The notes under the pieces were generated by a model that did no database searches, had not been told where the DNA came from, and saw nothing but the letters and a program-made list of their open reading frames with translations. A program made the translations under genes and the position numbers. From NCBI GenBank assembly GCA_964598695.1, contig CAZRDB010000020.1, positions 1 to 39,910 on the forward strand: a stretch of 39,910 nucleotides of DNA, read 5' to 3'. This DNA is from CAZRDB01 sp964598695. Lineage in GTDB: Bacteria; Armatimonadota; Zipacnadia; UBA1398. Numbering within the stretch: the first letter of the stretch is position 1; every line of letters starts with the position of its first letter. Shown here piece by piece: positions 33,418-39,910 of this stretch.

Positions 33418-34182
33418 ATGGACCGCGCACAACGCCAGAGGCGACGCGGAGCCCGGTGGCGATGGTTGGCAGTGCTGCCGCTCCTGGCGGCCGTGTGCGT
33501 GCTCTTCCCTGTGGTGGCCAACGGCGGCGTGATGGCCCGGTATCGGGCCCAGAGCCCGATGTGGGCTCGGTTCTGGTGCGCCTGCGGGCTGGCCCCCGAC
33601 CAGCCCGACCACCACGGCGACACGCCGCTCGTACGCGCCGCGCGGCACTCGGACTCCGCCACATGCGTCGCACTCATCGCCTGCGGAGCGAACCCCGACA
33701 GGGCCGATGGGCAGGGTACGCTGCCGTTGGCCGTCGCGGTTGCCACGGGCGATCGCGAGGTGGCCGCTCTCCTGCTCACCGCCGGCGCTGACCCGGACCG
33801 CCACGATCGCTCGGCGGGGCCCCCCGTCCACCTCGCGGTGGCGCGAGGCGACTCGCTCATCCTTGAGATGCTGCTGTCAGCGGGGGCCGACCCGAACATC
33901 GCCGACAGCCGAGGCGCCTCGCCGCTCTGCACTGCGGTGGAGTGCGGGAAAGACGCCTTGGGGCTGCTGCTGCTCGAGCACGGCGCCGACCCCCTCGCGC
34001 GGATGCCCGATGGATCGGCGCTCGCCGAGGCGGCGGAGTCGAGGGGAAGCTGGCGCCTCGCGGCACTGCTGAGGGCGGAGGCGCAGCGGAGGGAGCCGGG
34101 CGGCAACCGGCCTCCCGACATCGCGCCGGACGGTGGGAGGGGCGTCCGGTCCATCCCGCCCTTCAGGGTGTGGCCCCGTTGA
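33418..34182 (+). CDS. Membrane-anchored ankyrin-repeat protein
   Basis: The predicted protein has 254 residues. AGGAGAGG lies 9 nt before the ATG and only 15 bp separate it from the CHAT gene, so the two are almost surely co-transcribed. A basic N-terminus (RAQRQRRRGARWRW) followed by LAVLPLLAAVCVLF gives a signal anchor. Four good ankyrin repeats follow, each with the 'G.TPL..AV..GD...LLL.AGADPN' pattern, at about residues 62-200, and a fifth is degenerate. The C-terminal tail is Arg/Pro-rich and probably disordered. Ankyrin repeats bind proteins; the likely partner, by operon, is the CHAT protein or its substrate, possibly as an inhibitor or adaptor. That is inference. The downstream gene is convergent. 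Confidence 0.88.
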   Translation: MDRAQRQRRRGARWRWLAVLPLLAAVCVLFPVVANGGVMARYRAQSPMWARFWCACGLAPDQPDHHGDTPLVRAARHSDSATCVALIACGANPDRADGQGTLPLAVAVATGDREVAALLLTAGADPDRHDRSAGPPVHLAVARGDSLILEMLLSAGADPNIADSRGASPLCTAVECGKDALGLLLLEHGADPLARMPDGSALAEAAESRGSWRLAALLRAEAQRREPGGNRPPDIAPDGGRGVRSIPPFRVWPR

Positions 34183-34263
34183 AGCACCGAGGTCGGCACG
34201 GCGACGCGACGACGACGCGGGCCAAGCGAGGCCTCGGACCCGACGGCGCTCAGCAGGTGGCCC

Positions 34264-35466
34264 TCACGTCGACCACAGCCTGACCATGAAGCGCCAGAAG
34301 CTGAGTTCCCGATTCCAGGCGGCCCAGATCGCGGTCTCGTTCGCGGCCTCGAACTGGCTGCGACGGAACTCGGGGGCGGTCATCACCGAGGCGACCACTC
34401 CCCGCCCCACGGGCCCCACCTCATCGAACCGCTCCTCCGGCGCCCAGTAGCCGCTGGTGAGAAGCCACCAGTTCCCGCGGTCGCCGAGGATGGCGGACGC
34501 GTCGAGCAGCACCGTGCCGATCGTGACGCGCGCCCGGACCGCGACCCCGTTGCGCAGGGCCACGTAGTCGGCGCGGACCTTGTCCATCTGGGGTCGGTCT
34601 CCGATCCCGAGCCGGCGAATGGCCCCCTCGTAGTACTCCCCCGGACGGGGCAGCTCGTGCACGGCCACGAGCCGCGCGTCGGGCAGCTTCTGCCGAAGCG
34701 CGGGGAGAACGATCTTCTCGGCCGCCTCGGCCGCCGGCATGTACGGAACGGTCACGTTGAGCACCGCCGGGGGCGCCGAGAACGCCCCCGCCAGCCCATC
34801 GGGGCTCGATGCCTCCCACTGGAAGTAGCCGGGCACCATGGGAGTGCGGACGATCTGCCCCTGGCACTGCCAGTCCTCGGGCAGAACCATCCGGTACGCC
34901 CGCTCGGACGGCTCGGTGTAGAGCTTCAATCTGGGGTGCGGCGCAAGCCGGCAGGAGGCGACAGCGGCAGCGAGATCGTCTCGGAAGCTCGGTTCCTGCT
35001 CCGGGCGGACCATCGTGGCCAGGACGTAGGCGTCGTTGCCCTCCCGGCGGCAGTGCCACTCCTCGATCAGTGGCCCTCGCGGGCCTGCCGATGAGGCACT
35101 CACGATCCACTCGCCGTCGGCGCCCTCCCGTACAGCCGGTGACGAGTGGTCCATGGCCTCGAGTCCCGTCGCGATCTCGGCCGCCATCTCGCGCGGCTGG
35201 GCGGAGATGCGGAAGAACCACAGCACCGGGTACACGGCCCCGGTCGGGATGCCCGCATCGGCGTCGAGAGCGATCATCGTGTTCCCGAGGTCCCCCGTGC
35301 ACATCTCCCAGTCCTCGGGGATCTCGATCGTGAAGCCGGCGATGGCGTTGGCGTAGGTGTCGCGTGGCGTCCCGGGCTGCGCCAAGGCAGTTGCGGCAGC
35401 GAGGAGGACCAGCGGAACGCAGGCCATCGGGATCGATGCGGGCGGCAGGGCCCTCAGTGAGCGCAT
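34264..35466 (-). CDS. Secreted protein with duplicated PsbP/DcrB-like module
   Basis: The predicted protein has 400 residues. The ATG at 35466 has GAGAGGGGA 6 nt upstream and starts a signal peptide (MACVPLVLLAAATALA, cleavage before QPG). Two similar modules are seen: 'YANAIAGFTIEIPEDWEMCTG' at about 35-55 and 'AYRMVLPEDWQCQGQIV' at about 193-212. Both match the opening strands of the PsbP/DcrB (MOG1-like) fold ('...F.I..P.DW....'). Each is followed by strands and a helix that end in a segment like 'FRDDLAAAVASCRL' or 'PEFRRSQFEAANETA'. It looks like an internal duplication. No catalytic residues are recognised. It lies on the opposite strand between the CHAT/ankyrin operon and the XRE regulator, so a role in that group is not certain. 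Confidence 0.7.
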   Translation of the reverse strand: MRSLRALPPASIPMACVPLVLLAAATALAQPGTPRDTYANAIAGFTIEIPEDWEMCTGDLGNTMIALDADAGIPTGAVYPVLWFFRISAQPREMAAEIATGLEAMDHSSPAVREGADGEWIVSASSAGPRGPLIEEWHCRREGNDAYVLATMVRPEQEPSFRDDLAAAVASCRLAPHPRLKLYTEPSERAYRMVLPEDWQCQGQIVRTPMVPGYFQWEASSPDGLAGAFSAPPAVLNVTVPYMPAAEAAEKIVLPALRQKLPDARLVAVHELPRPGEYYEGAIRRLGIGDRPQMDKVRADYVALRNGVAVRARVTIGTVLLDASAILGDRGNWWLLTSGYWAPEERFDEVGPVGRGVVASVMTAPEFRRSQFEAANETAIWAAWNRELSFWRFMVRLWST

Positions 35467-35899
35467 GCGCGGTCCCCTCTCGACCGGTACCGCCCCATCA
35501 GGGGATCCCACGTCCCGCTCCGGCTGGGCGGCGTCCGGGTGTATCCGGCGATTCGCCGGTGTTAGGTGGAGGCCCTTCTCGAGCGGCCGGGAAGCGCGGT
35601 CACTTCGTTGTGGAGTCCGAGGCGGCGATACGGTGACGAGGCTGGTTGCCTACGCGGGGGGGGGAGGCGAGCCTTCTGAGCGCGGCGGCAGCGCTGTCGC
35701 GGCGGCGGGCTCGGAGGCTGACCGGCGGCATCGCCCCGCCGTGCATGGTCCGTGCGCGTACGGCACGATGCAGGGAGGCCGCGGGCAGCAGCGAAGAACG
35801 CCTGCGAGGGGGCGGCGCGTCTCGCGACCCGGGGCCGATGGGGACTGCCTCTGGTCGCATGGCCCCGGAGGCGTCAAGGGGGCCGGGCTGGGGGAGCGG
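35467..35899. other. 433-bp divergent spacer without a supported gene
   Basis: This stretch must contain the promoters of the duplicated-module gene (minus) and the XRE gene (plus). The only structure noted is a short hairpin, CCGGCG (35545-35550) with CGCCGG (35554-35559), and a G-run at about 35658-35666. Several short open frames run through it, but they have no ribosome site or protein-like composition. No tRNA-like or riboswitch-like fold was recognised. Confidence 0.5.
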
Positions 35900-37072
35900 A
35901 TGACACCCAAGCACGTCTTCGGCGGCTTCCTCCGTGAGTGGCGCGAGGGATGGGCGCACCGCAGTGTGGCCGCGACGGCGATCCGGCTTTCGAGCATCGC
36001 GGCCCGTCCCGTCCCGAAGCACCGTGTCCGGGCGTGGGAACAGGGCCAGGCGCCTCAGTCCGACTGGGAGCTGCGCGCGCTGGTCCGGCTCCTCCGGCAG
36101 GACGGGCTCCGAGACACCGAGGTCGTCGAGGCCATCGAGTCGGCTTTCGCGGCCCGCCTGTCCGTCTCCTACCCGAGCCAGTTCACGCACGACAACCTGG
36201 CGATGAGCCGCGACGTCGAGGGTTTCGCGGAAGCGGCGTTTCGCCTGGAGGCGCCTCTCGAACTGCCCGGCCACCTCGCCCTGCTGAGAGCCCTGCGCCC
36301 TGCCGTCGGCGCCGATGGGGACGGTGCAGGCCGCAGGCTGCGGCGGAGCCGGGCCCGAGCCTACGTTCTCCTGCGGTGCCGGCTGGCACAGCGGTGCGAG
36401 TGGACCGGCCGTTTCACCGCGATGGCCAGCCTGTGCGCGGACAACGAGCGGCTGTGCCGCGAGGTGTTGGGGGCCGGCGCCTGCGACCAGTCCCGCCAGC
36501 ACCAGCAGCTGATGGCGGCCTACGGTCGAGGCCGTGCCGGTGATCGCTCGGCCGCCGCCGACGTCTGGCGACTGCACGAAGCCTTCGCCTCGTCGGGCTC
36601 GGCGAGCGAGACGGCCGCCGCCTACCTGTGGGCCCTCGACCTCTTCGACGGCTTGACGCCGGCGCAGGCCCGCGCCGCCCGCGAACGGGAGCGCGGGGTC
36701 CTCGATCGCTGCGAGCGGCTCGAGGGCGATGGTCGCCGCGTCGAGCCGCGTCTGCACCTCCTCGACCTGGCCTGCAGGCAGTCCCGTTGGGGTGATGCCG
36801 CCGCCCAGCTGGAGGCGCTGTCGCGCAGGCCAAGCTGTGCGGGCGGACTCCACAGGATCCTCGTGCTTCTCGCGACCGGTGATCTGGCCGTGCACACGCG
36901 CCGGCCAGATGAGGCGGAGCGGGCCTACTCCGTGGCGCTCCGAGAGGCGCGGGACTGCGGCCACCTCCCCCAGTACGAGCGCGCCCTCGCGGGGCTGCGG
37001 GCGCTGGGGCTGTCGCCGATCGAGCTTCCCCCGCTCGCGGCCGAGGCCCGGCTGCTGGGCGCGCGGTACTGA
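35900..37072 (+). CDS. XRE-type HTH protein with C-terminal TPR-like repeats
   Basis: The predicted protein has 390 residues. The ATG at 35900 has GGGGGAG only 3 nt upstream, closer than usual; the frame is open back to 35357 but that part overlaps the divergent gene's start and has no protein-like character. Residues about 6-66 fit a Cro/C1-type HTH: 'FGGFLREWREGWAHRSVAATAIRL', then V43-R-A-W46-E47-Q-G-Q-A-P, the typical 'V..WE.G...P' turn, and 'ELRALVRLLR'. The rest (about 100-385) is alpha-helical with TPR-like pairs ('RRPDEAERAYSVALREARDCG'). Such XRE-plus-TPR proteins are often peptide- or stress-responsive regulators. A 22-bp palindrome lies 40 bp after its stop, before the next gene, and is a candidate binding site. 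Probably the local regulator for the genes downstream. Confidence 0.72.
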   Translation: MTPKHVFGGFLREWREGWAHRSVAATAIRLSSIAARPVPKHRVRAWEQGQAPQSDWELRALVRLLRQDGLRDTEVVEAIESAFAARLSVSYPSQFTHDNLAMSRDVEGFAEAAFRLEAPLELPGHLALLRALRPAVGADGDGAGRRLRRSRARAYVLLRCRLAQRCEWTGRFTAMASLCADNERLCREVLGAGACDQSRQHQQLMAAYGRGRAGDRSAAADVWRLHEAFASSGSASETAAAYLWALDLFDGLTPAQARAARERERGVLDRCERLEGDGRRVEPRLHLLDLACRQSRWGDAAAQLEALSRRPSCAGGLHRILVLLATGDLAVHTRRPDEAERAYSVALREARDCGHLPQYERALAGLRALGLSPIELPPLAAEARLLGARY

Positions 37073-37111
37073 CTCCGCTCGAGCCCGCACCGGGCCGCCC
37101 CCCGTCACGAA

Positions 37112-37133
37112 GTGTGAGAGCCGGTTCTCACAC
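37112..37133. promoter_or_regulatory. Near-perfect 22-bp palindrome, candidate operator
   Basis: Half-site GTGTGAGA (37112-37119) mirrors TCTCACAC (37126-37133) around GCCGGT. Ten of the eleven base pairs of the whole palindrome are Watson-Crick; the exception is the G37120-T37125 wobble. It lies between the XRE gene and the next gene, 75 bp before the ATG at 37209. Its lower GC content and symmetry stand out from the surrounding DNA, and the size fits an HTH dimer site. Confidence 0.55.
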
Positions 37134-37136
37134 CGG

Positions 37137-37152
37137 CAGGCGTCGTCGCCTG
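37137..37152 (+). terminator. Short hairpin after the XRE gene
   Basis: CAGGCG (37137-37142) pairs with CGCCTG (37147-37152) around TCGT. It follows the palindrome directly. It could end XRE transcription or be part of the leader of the next gene; no T-tract is present. Confidence 0.3.
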
Positions 37153-37208
37153 TCCGGGCCAAGATCGCGGTGGTGGTCGACCTTGGGGGGCGGAGGAGGG
37201 GTTCCGCG

Positions 37209-38045
37209 ATGCAGGGCGTGGGGAGCCGGGCGCGGCGCGCAAGGGGAGGGCGGCCCGCCCATCCGCATCTGTGCACCCCCGTCGACCGCCTCTGGGCCCT
37301 CGTGCAGGAGGCGCTGGGGCCGGACCAGAGCCGGCGGTTCGCTCGGTCGCTGCAGCCGGTCGACGGGGCCCTGGCCGAGGCGGTCAACGCGGTAGCGCAG
37401 GCGGGCAGCGCGGTCTTCGAGCGCTGCGCGTGGCTTCGGGGGAAGCGTGCGTCGCCCGGAGTCACGGAGCTGGGGGACGTCGCCGCGTGGGTGCAGCAGA
37501 TGAGGTTCGTCGTGTGCCTCCCCCCGGCGTGGTCGGCCTTCTTCGAGGCCCTCTTCGACGAGAGGGGACACTACGCGTGCGGGCCCGACGCGGCGGGCAG
37601 GCCGCGAGTGCCTGATCTGCCATGGCTTCTCGCCCGGGCGGAGGAAGCTGCGCGCGCGGCGGTACGGGATCCGGTCGGATCGCTCCTGGGCGGCGATGCG
37701 CAGGGAGTCCAGTCCATCACCGGCTACTTCGTGACGAGGTGCTACCTGGCCGTGGGCTCTCTCGACCTGCCGCGCGAACTCCCGTTGCTCCGCAGGATCG
37801 CGGAGGTCCACACCGCCCTGTGTCCGGACCGGAGCACCGAGCGCAGGCAGTTGGCCTCACTCGTCGCGGCCTGCGGGCGGGACGCCCTCCGACAGGACCT
37901 TGCCCGGGCGGCTCGCGAGGCGGAGCCGGAGTGTGGGCTTCCGCTGGGAACGGGCTCCCACGCGTTCGGGGGCGCGGGCTGCCTGGTCTGCGTGGCCGGC
38001 CTGGCGCTCGGAGCCGCTCTCGTCGCCGCGGGCGCACTCGGGTAG
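37209..38045 (+). CDS. Unknown protein with C-terminal membrane segment
   Basis: The predicted protein has 278 residues and is not recognised. The start ATG has a strong GGAGGAGGGG site 8 nt upstream, which makes expression likely. The N-terminus is Arg-rich; the body is helical and contains regularly placed Trp and Cys ('VDRLWALVQEALGP', 'WVQQMRFVVCLPPAWSAFFEALFDE'). The last 25 residues, 'GCLVCVAGLALGAALVAAGALG' in part, form one transmembrane helix with the C-terminus at the membrane, as in tail-anchored proteins. Its position between the XRE regulator with its palindrome and the Rhs-tip gene is like that of a small accessory, immunity or effector protein, but there is no sequence motif to decide. 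The reading frame is open back to 36729, inside the XRE gene; that part is a shadow. Confidence 0.6.
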   Translation: MQGVGSRARRARGGRPAHPHLCTPVDRLWALVQEALGPDQSRRFARSLQPVDGALAEAVNAVAQAGSAVFERCAWLRGKRASPGVTELGDVAAWVQQMRFVVCLPPAWSAFFEALFDERGHYACGPDAAGRPRVPDLPWLLARAEEAARAAVRDPVGSLLGGDAQGVQSITGYFVTRCYLAVGSLDLPRELPLLRRIAEVHTALCPDRSTERRQLASLVAACGRDALRQDLARAAREAEPECGLPLGTGSHAFGGAGCLVCVAGLALGAALVAAGALG

Positions 38046-38262
38046 GCCCGGGGCGGCTCCCTGCCACTCGCCCGTTTCGTCGGGTCGGCCGCTTCGCCGT
38101 CCTGCTCCAGCGTCCGGGTTCCCGGATGACCCGTGCCGGCCAGCCTCGAGGCCGCGCGGGAGGAGCCCACCTGCCTTGCCGCGAACGCTCCCAGCGATGA
38201 GGACGGCAGGCCACATGGAGCGCAGGGGAACCGAGCGAGCGAGACGGGCACGGGCGAGCGGG

Positions 38263-38304
38263 CCCTCACCCCCGCCTCTCCCGCGAGCGGCCGCGCGGGA
38301 GAGG
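38263..38304. repeat. GC-rich dispersed palindrome, copy 2
   Basis: CCTCTCCCGCG (38275-38285) pairs perfectly with CGCGGGAGAGG (38294-38304) around an 8-nt loop, preceded by CCCTCACCCCC (38263-38273). In reverse complement it shares the stem core and the GGGGTGAGG tail with the copy at 2888-2940. It lies 34 bp before the chosen start of the Rhs-tip gene. Confidence 0.75.
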
Positions 38305-38337
38305 GGCAACGGCGGCCTCGGCACCAGCCACGAGACG

Positions 38338-39159
38338 ATGGCCTCGCTCGGGCTGTGGTACGTCCGCGAGCGGTGGCTCCAGTCGAGCGGGCGCTGGCAC
38401 AGCGTCGACCCCGTGCCCACGGAGCCCGCGTACCAGTACGTCCGCAACATGCCGACGATGGCGGTGGACGCGAGTGGGAGGGGGCAGCCGGGACGTGAGT
38501 GGGTCGGCTGGTGGTCCTGCTCAGCGTACCCAGAGCCTGAACGCAACCTGCCTCACCTGTTCGCATGGGACAACCCGTCCTGCCTGAGTGACAGTGACGG
38601 CATGGCGCACTACGGACACCGGTACGTGTGGCCCAGTGACAGTGACCGGGAGCTCCTGCTGTGGGGTGCACGCACCCAGTGCGAGGCACTCGCGAACAAG
38701 GGCCGCGACCTCGTCCATCATGACCTGAAGAAGTTCCACGACGAGTGCGAGACGAAGCTCGGCGCCTTGGCCAACAGGTGGACATGGGGTGAGATCGTGC
38801 TAGGCGCAGTGAGTGTGATCACCGGCATCGTGTCCGTGCCCGCGACCGGAGGCCTGTCCGCCTGCGCGGCGGCGGTCTCGCTGACCTCGGGGGTCGCGAG
38901 CACGGCCATGACCGTTGGCTACGCTCGCTTCTGCCGCCGACCCAAGAGCTGCTGCGCCGAGATTGAGGCCTGCATGCAGCGGAGTCTGGATGACATGTGG
39001 GGCTGCTGGGAGGAGGCATGCAAGTCTGGGGCTGACGCACGCTTCGCCGCAACGGAGACCGATCGCTGCTTGGCCTTCAAGCTAGCGGACCTACGCATGG
39101 ACCAGGTGACGGACTGGTACCGCAGGTCGCGGGAGTGTGAGGACCTCTGCAAGCCCTAG
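38338..39159 (+). CDS. Orphan Rhs core tip with Cys-rich C-terminal domain (possible toxin module)
   Basis: The predicted protein has 273 residues from the ATG at 38338; there is no good ribosome site, and an ATG at 38215 in the same frame is an alternative. The N-terminus, 'GLWYVRERWLQSSGRWHSVDP' then 'AYQYVRNMPTMAVDASG', matches the last unit of an Rhs repeat-associated core ('GLYYVR.RYY....GR....DP', then 'Y.YV.N.P....D..G'). The rest of an Rhs protein is absent. After the core, about 220 residues form a variable C-terminal domain: a hydrophobic Gly/Ala stretch at about 141-195 that could insert in membrane, then a Cys-rich helical tail (pairs such as RRPKSCCAEIEAC and RECEDLCKP). Codons with A or T at the third position are visibly more common than in the left part. 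It could be an orphan toxin tip, a pseudogene remnant or a displaced cassette. Confidence 0.6.
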   Translation: MASLGLWYVRERWLQSSGRWHSVDPVPTEPAYQYVRNMPTMAVDASGRGQPGREWVGWWSCSAYPEPERNLPHLFAWDNPSCLSDSDGMAHYGHRYVWPSDSDRELLLWGARTQCEALANKGRDLVHHDLKKFHDECETKLGALANRWTWGEIVLGAVSVITGIVSVPATGGLSACAAAVSLTSGVASTAMTVGYARFCRRPKSCCAEIEACMQRSLDDMWGCWEEACKSGADARFAATETDRCLAFKLADLRMDQVTDWYRRSRECEDLCKP

Positions 39160-39189
39160 CCTGGACGGTGTGATCTCTGGGGGTGGAAC

Positions 39190-39910
39190 GTGCACACCAC
39201 GGTTTCGCGTGCGCCGCGGAGAACGGGGTGCGCTGTGCCCGGGCTCATCGCGGCAGTGGCGGTTGGCGGGTTTGCGCTCGCGTGTGCCCGGGAGTTCCGC
39301 GGCGGACTGGCGGGCGCGTCGGCGCGGGGCGATGTCCGCGCCATGAGGCTCCAACTCGCGATCGGCAGTGACCCGACCAAGCGCGACGGATCGGGCCTCA
39401 CCCCGCTCCACGCAGCGGCAGGCGCGGGGGAGGTGGCAGCCGTGCGGGTACTGCTGGCAGCAGGCGCCGACATCAATGCTACGTCGGACTACGGAACGCC
39501 GCTGAGTTCGGCAGCCCTAGGCCGGAGGATGGAGGCAGTCGCGCTCCTGCTGCGCAGAGGAGCAGACCCCAACAGGCGCTCGCCCCACGGGGAGAGCCCC
39601 CTCGACTCTGCGCTACTCCACAGCGACTACGACCTGATGCGGGTGCTGATCGAGGGGGGCGCCGATGTCAACGCGCCGGACGGGGGCGGTACGACCCCCC
39701 TCCGGCGGGCAGTGTGGGGCCGTGACGAACCCGGCGTCAGGCTTCTGCTTGAAGCCGGAGCCGACCCCAACGCGTGTGGCCCCGATGGGGAGCCTGCGGC
39801 TGGCGGAGCAGCGTTCTTCGGGGACGAGAGGATCATGCGGCTCCTGCTTGAGCACGGAGCGGATCCGAACGCCCGCCTGGGGGACACGGATGGCACGGTG
39901 GCCGAGCTGG
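39190..39910 (+). CDS. Ankyrin-repeat protein, partial (runs off the window end)
   Basis: The start is a GTG at 39190 with GGGGGTGG just upstream; a second GTG at 39235 is possible. It begins 30 bp after the Rhs-tip gene on the same strand. The first 35 residues hold a hydrophobic segment (GLIAAVAVGGFALAC) that would serve as signal or anchor. Five ankyrin repeats follow, each ending in 'LL.AGAD.N' or a close variant: 'LLAAGADINA', 'LLRRGADPNR', 'LIEGGADVNA', 'LLEAGADPNA' and 'LLEHGADPNA', with a sixth beginning at the edge. The organisation, anchor plus ankyrin repeats, matches the gene at 33418. Its placement directly after a toxin-like tip would suit a binding or immunity role, but ankyrin proteins have many partners and this is inference. 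Confidence 0.82.
   Translation, partial: MHTTVSRAPRRTGCAVPGLIAAVAVGGFALACAREFRGGLAGASARGDVRAMRLQLAIGSDPTKRDGSGLTPLHAAAGAGEVAAVRVLLAAGADINATSDYGTPLSSAALGRRMEAVALLLRRGADPNRRSPHGESPLDSALLHSDYDLMRVLIEGGADVNAPDGGGTTPLRRAVWGRDEPGVRLLLEAGADPNACGPDGEPAAGGAAFFGDERIMRLLLEHGADPNARLGDTDGTVAEL

Noticed and set aside
35357..35899. 181-codon N-terminal extension of the XRE gene
   Set aside because: It overlaps the start of the divergent gene and reads as low-complexity Arg/Gly sequence; the HTH begins right after the ATG at 35900.
37900..38337. Upstream extension of the Rhs-tip frame
   Set aside because: It runs through the end of the preceding gene and the dispersed palindrome and shows no Rhs-like sequence until about 38329.
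1..39910. CRISPR array, tRNA, rRNA, transposase or prophage genes
   Set aside because: No regularly spaced repeats, no cloverleaf-like or rRNA-like stretch and no mobile-element protein motifs were seen; protein genes fill nearly all of the window.

Overview
The window is very GC-rich, densely coded bacterial DNA with strong third-position G/C bias. The gene families (haem-motif HzsA-like beta-propeller protein, Cys-type sulfatase, URO-D-like methyltransferase homologue, GH38, GH172/DUF2961, many secreted proteins, sigma factor with zf-HC2 anti-sigma factor, CHAT/TPR protein, ankyrin proteins and a planctomycete-looking Rhs tip) suggest Planctomycetota or a neighbouring glycan-degrading lineage such as Hydrogenedentota, Lentisphaerota or Armatimonadota. 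This is inference from gene content; there is no marker gene. A run of ten N at 12993-13002 shows the sequence is a scaffolded draft, probably a metagenome assembly.

Left part (1-26.9 kb), glycan use. In order: a secreted protein with a beta-propeller and two CxxCH haem motifs (132-2870); a sulfatase (2963-4333, minus); a right-handed beta-helix glycosidase resembling GH110 (4485-6197); a URO-D-superfamily protein (6220-7458, minus); a two-gene operon for two very large unrecognised proteins of 1564 and about 1380 residues, the first with a Tat signal (7780-16662); a three-gene minus-strand operon of SGNH hydrolase, TolB-like propeller lipoprotein and Tat-exported sialidase (20662 down to 16732); GH38 alpha-mannosidase-like (20843-23323); GH172/DUF2961 (23426-25033); and a BACON-plus-TolB-propeller lipoprotein (25284-26909). 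Together these could strip sulfate, sialic acid, galactose, mannose and furanose units and esters from complex glycans. No SusC/SusD pair, ABC importer or two-component regulator is present here.

Right part (26.9-39.9 kb), a signalling or conflict-like accessory region. A strong symmetric hairpin (26932-26961) separates it from the left part. A sigma-70-like factor and a double zinc-finger membrane anti-sigma factor (29342 down to 26979) are divergent from a 1281-residue secreted, TPR-rich CHAT caspase-like protein (29557-33402) that is coupled to an ankyrin protein (33418-34182). Then follow a secreted protein with a duplicated PsbP/DcrB-like module (34264-35466, minus), an XRE-type HTH protein with a helical repeat C-terminus (35900-37072), a near-perfect 22-bp palindrome (37112-37133), an unknown C-terminally anchored protein (37209-38045), an orphan Rhs tip with a Cys-rich C-terminal domain (38338-39159) and a second ankyrin gene that runs off the end (39190-39910). 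Two copies of a GC-rich dispersed palindrome (2888-2940 and 38263-38304) bracket the window, and the second lies just before the Rhs-like segment.

The best candidates for undescribed biology are the giant two-gene operon and the sigma/anti-sigma/CHAT/ankyrin divergon with its neighbouring XRE and Rhs-tip genes. No rRNA, tRNA, CRISPR array, transposase or phage gene was seen.
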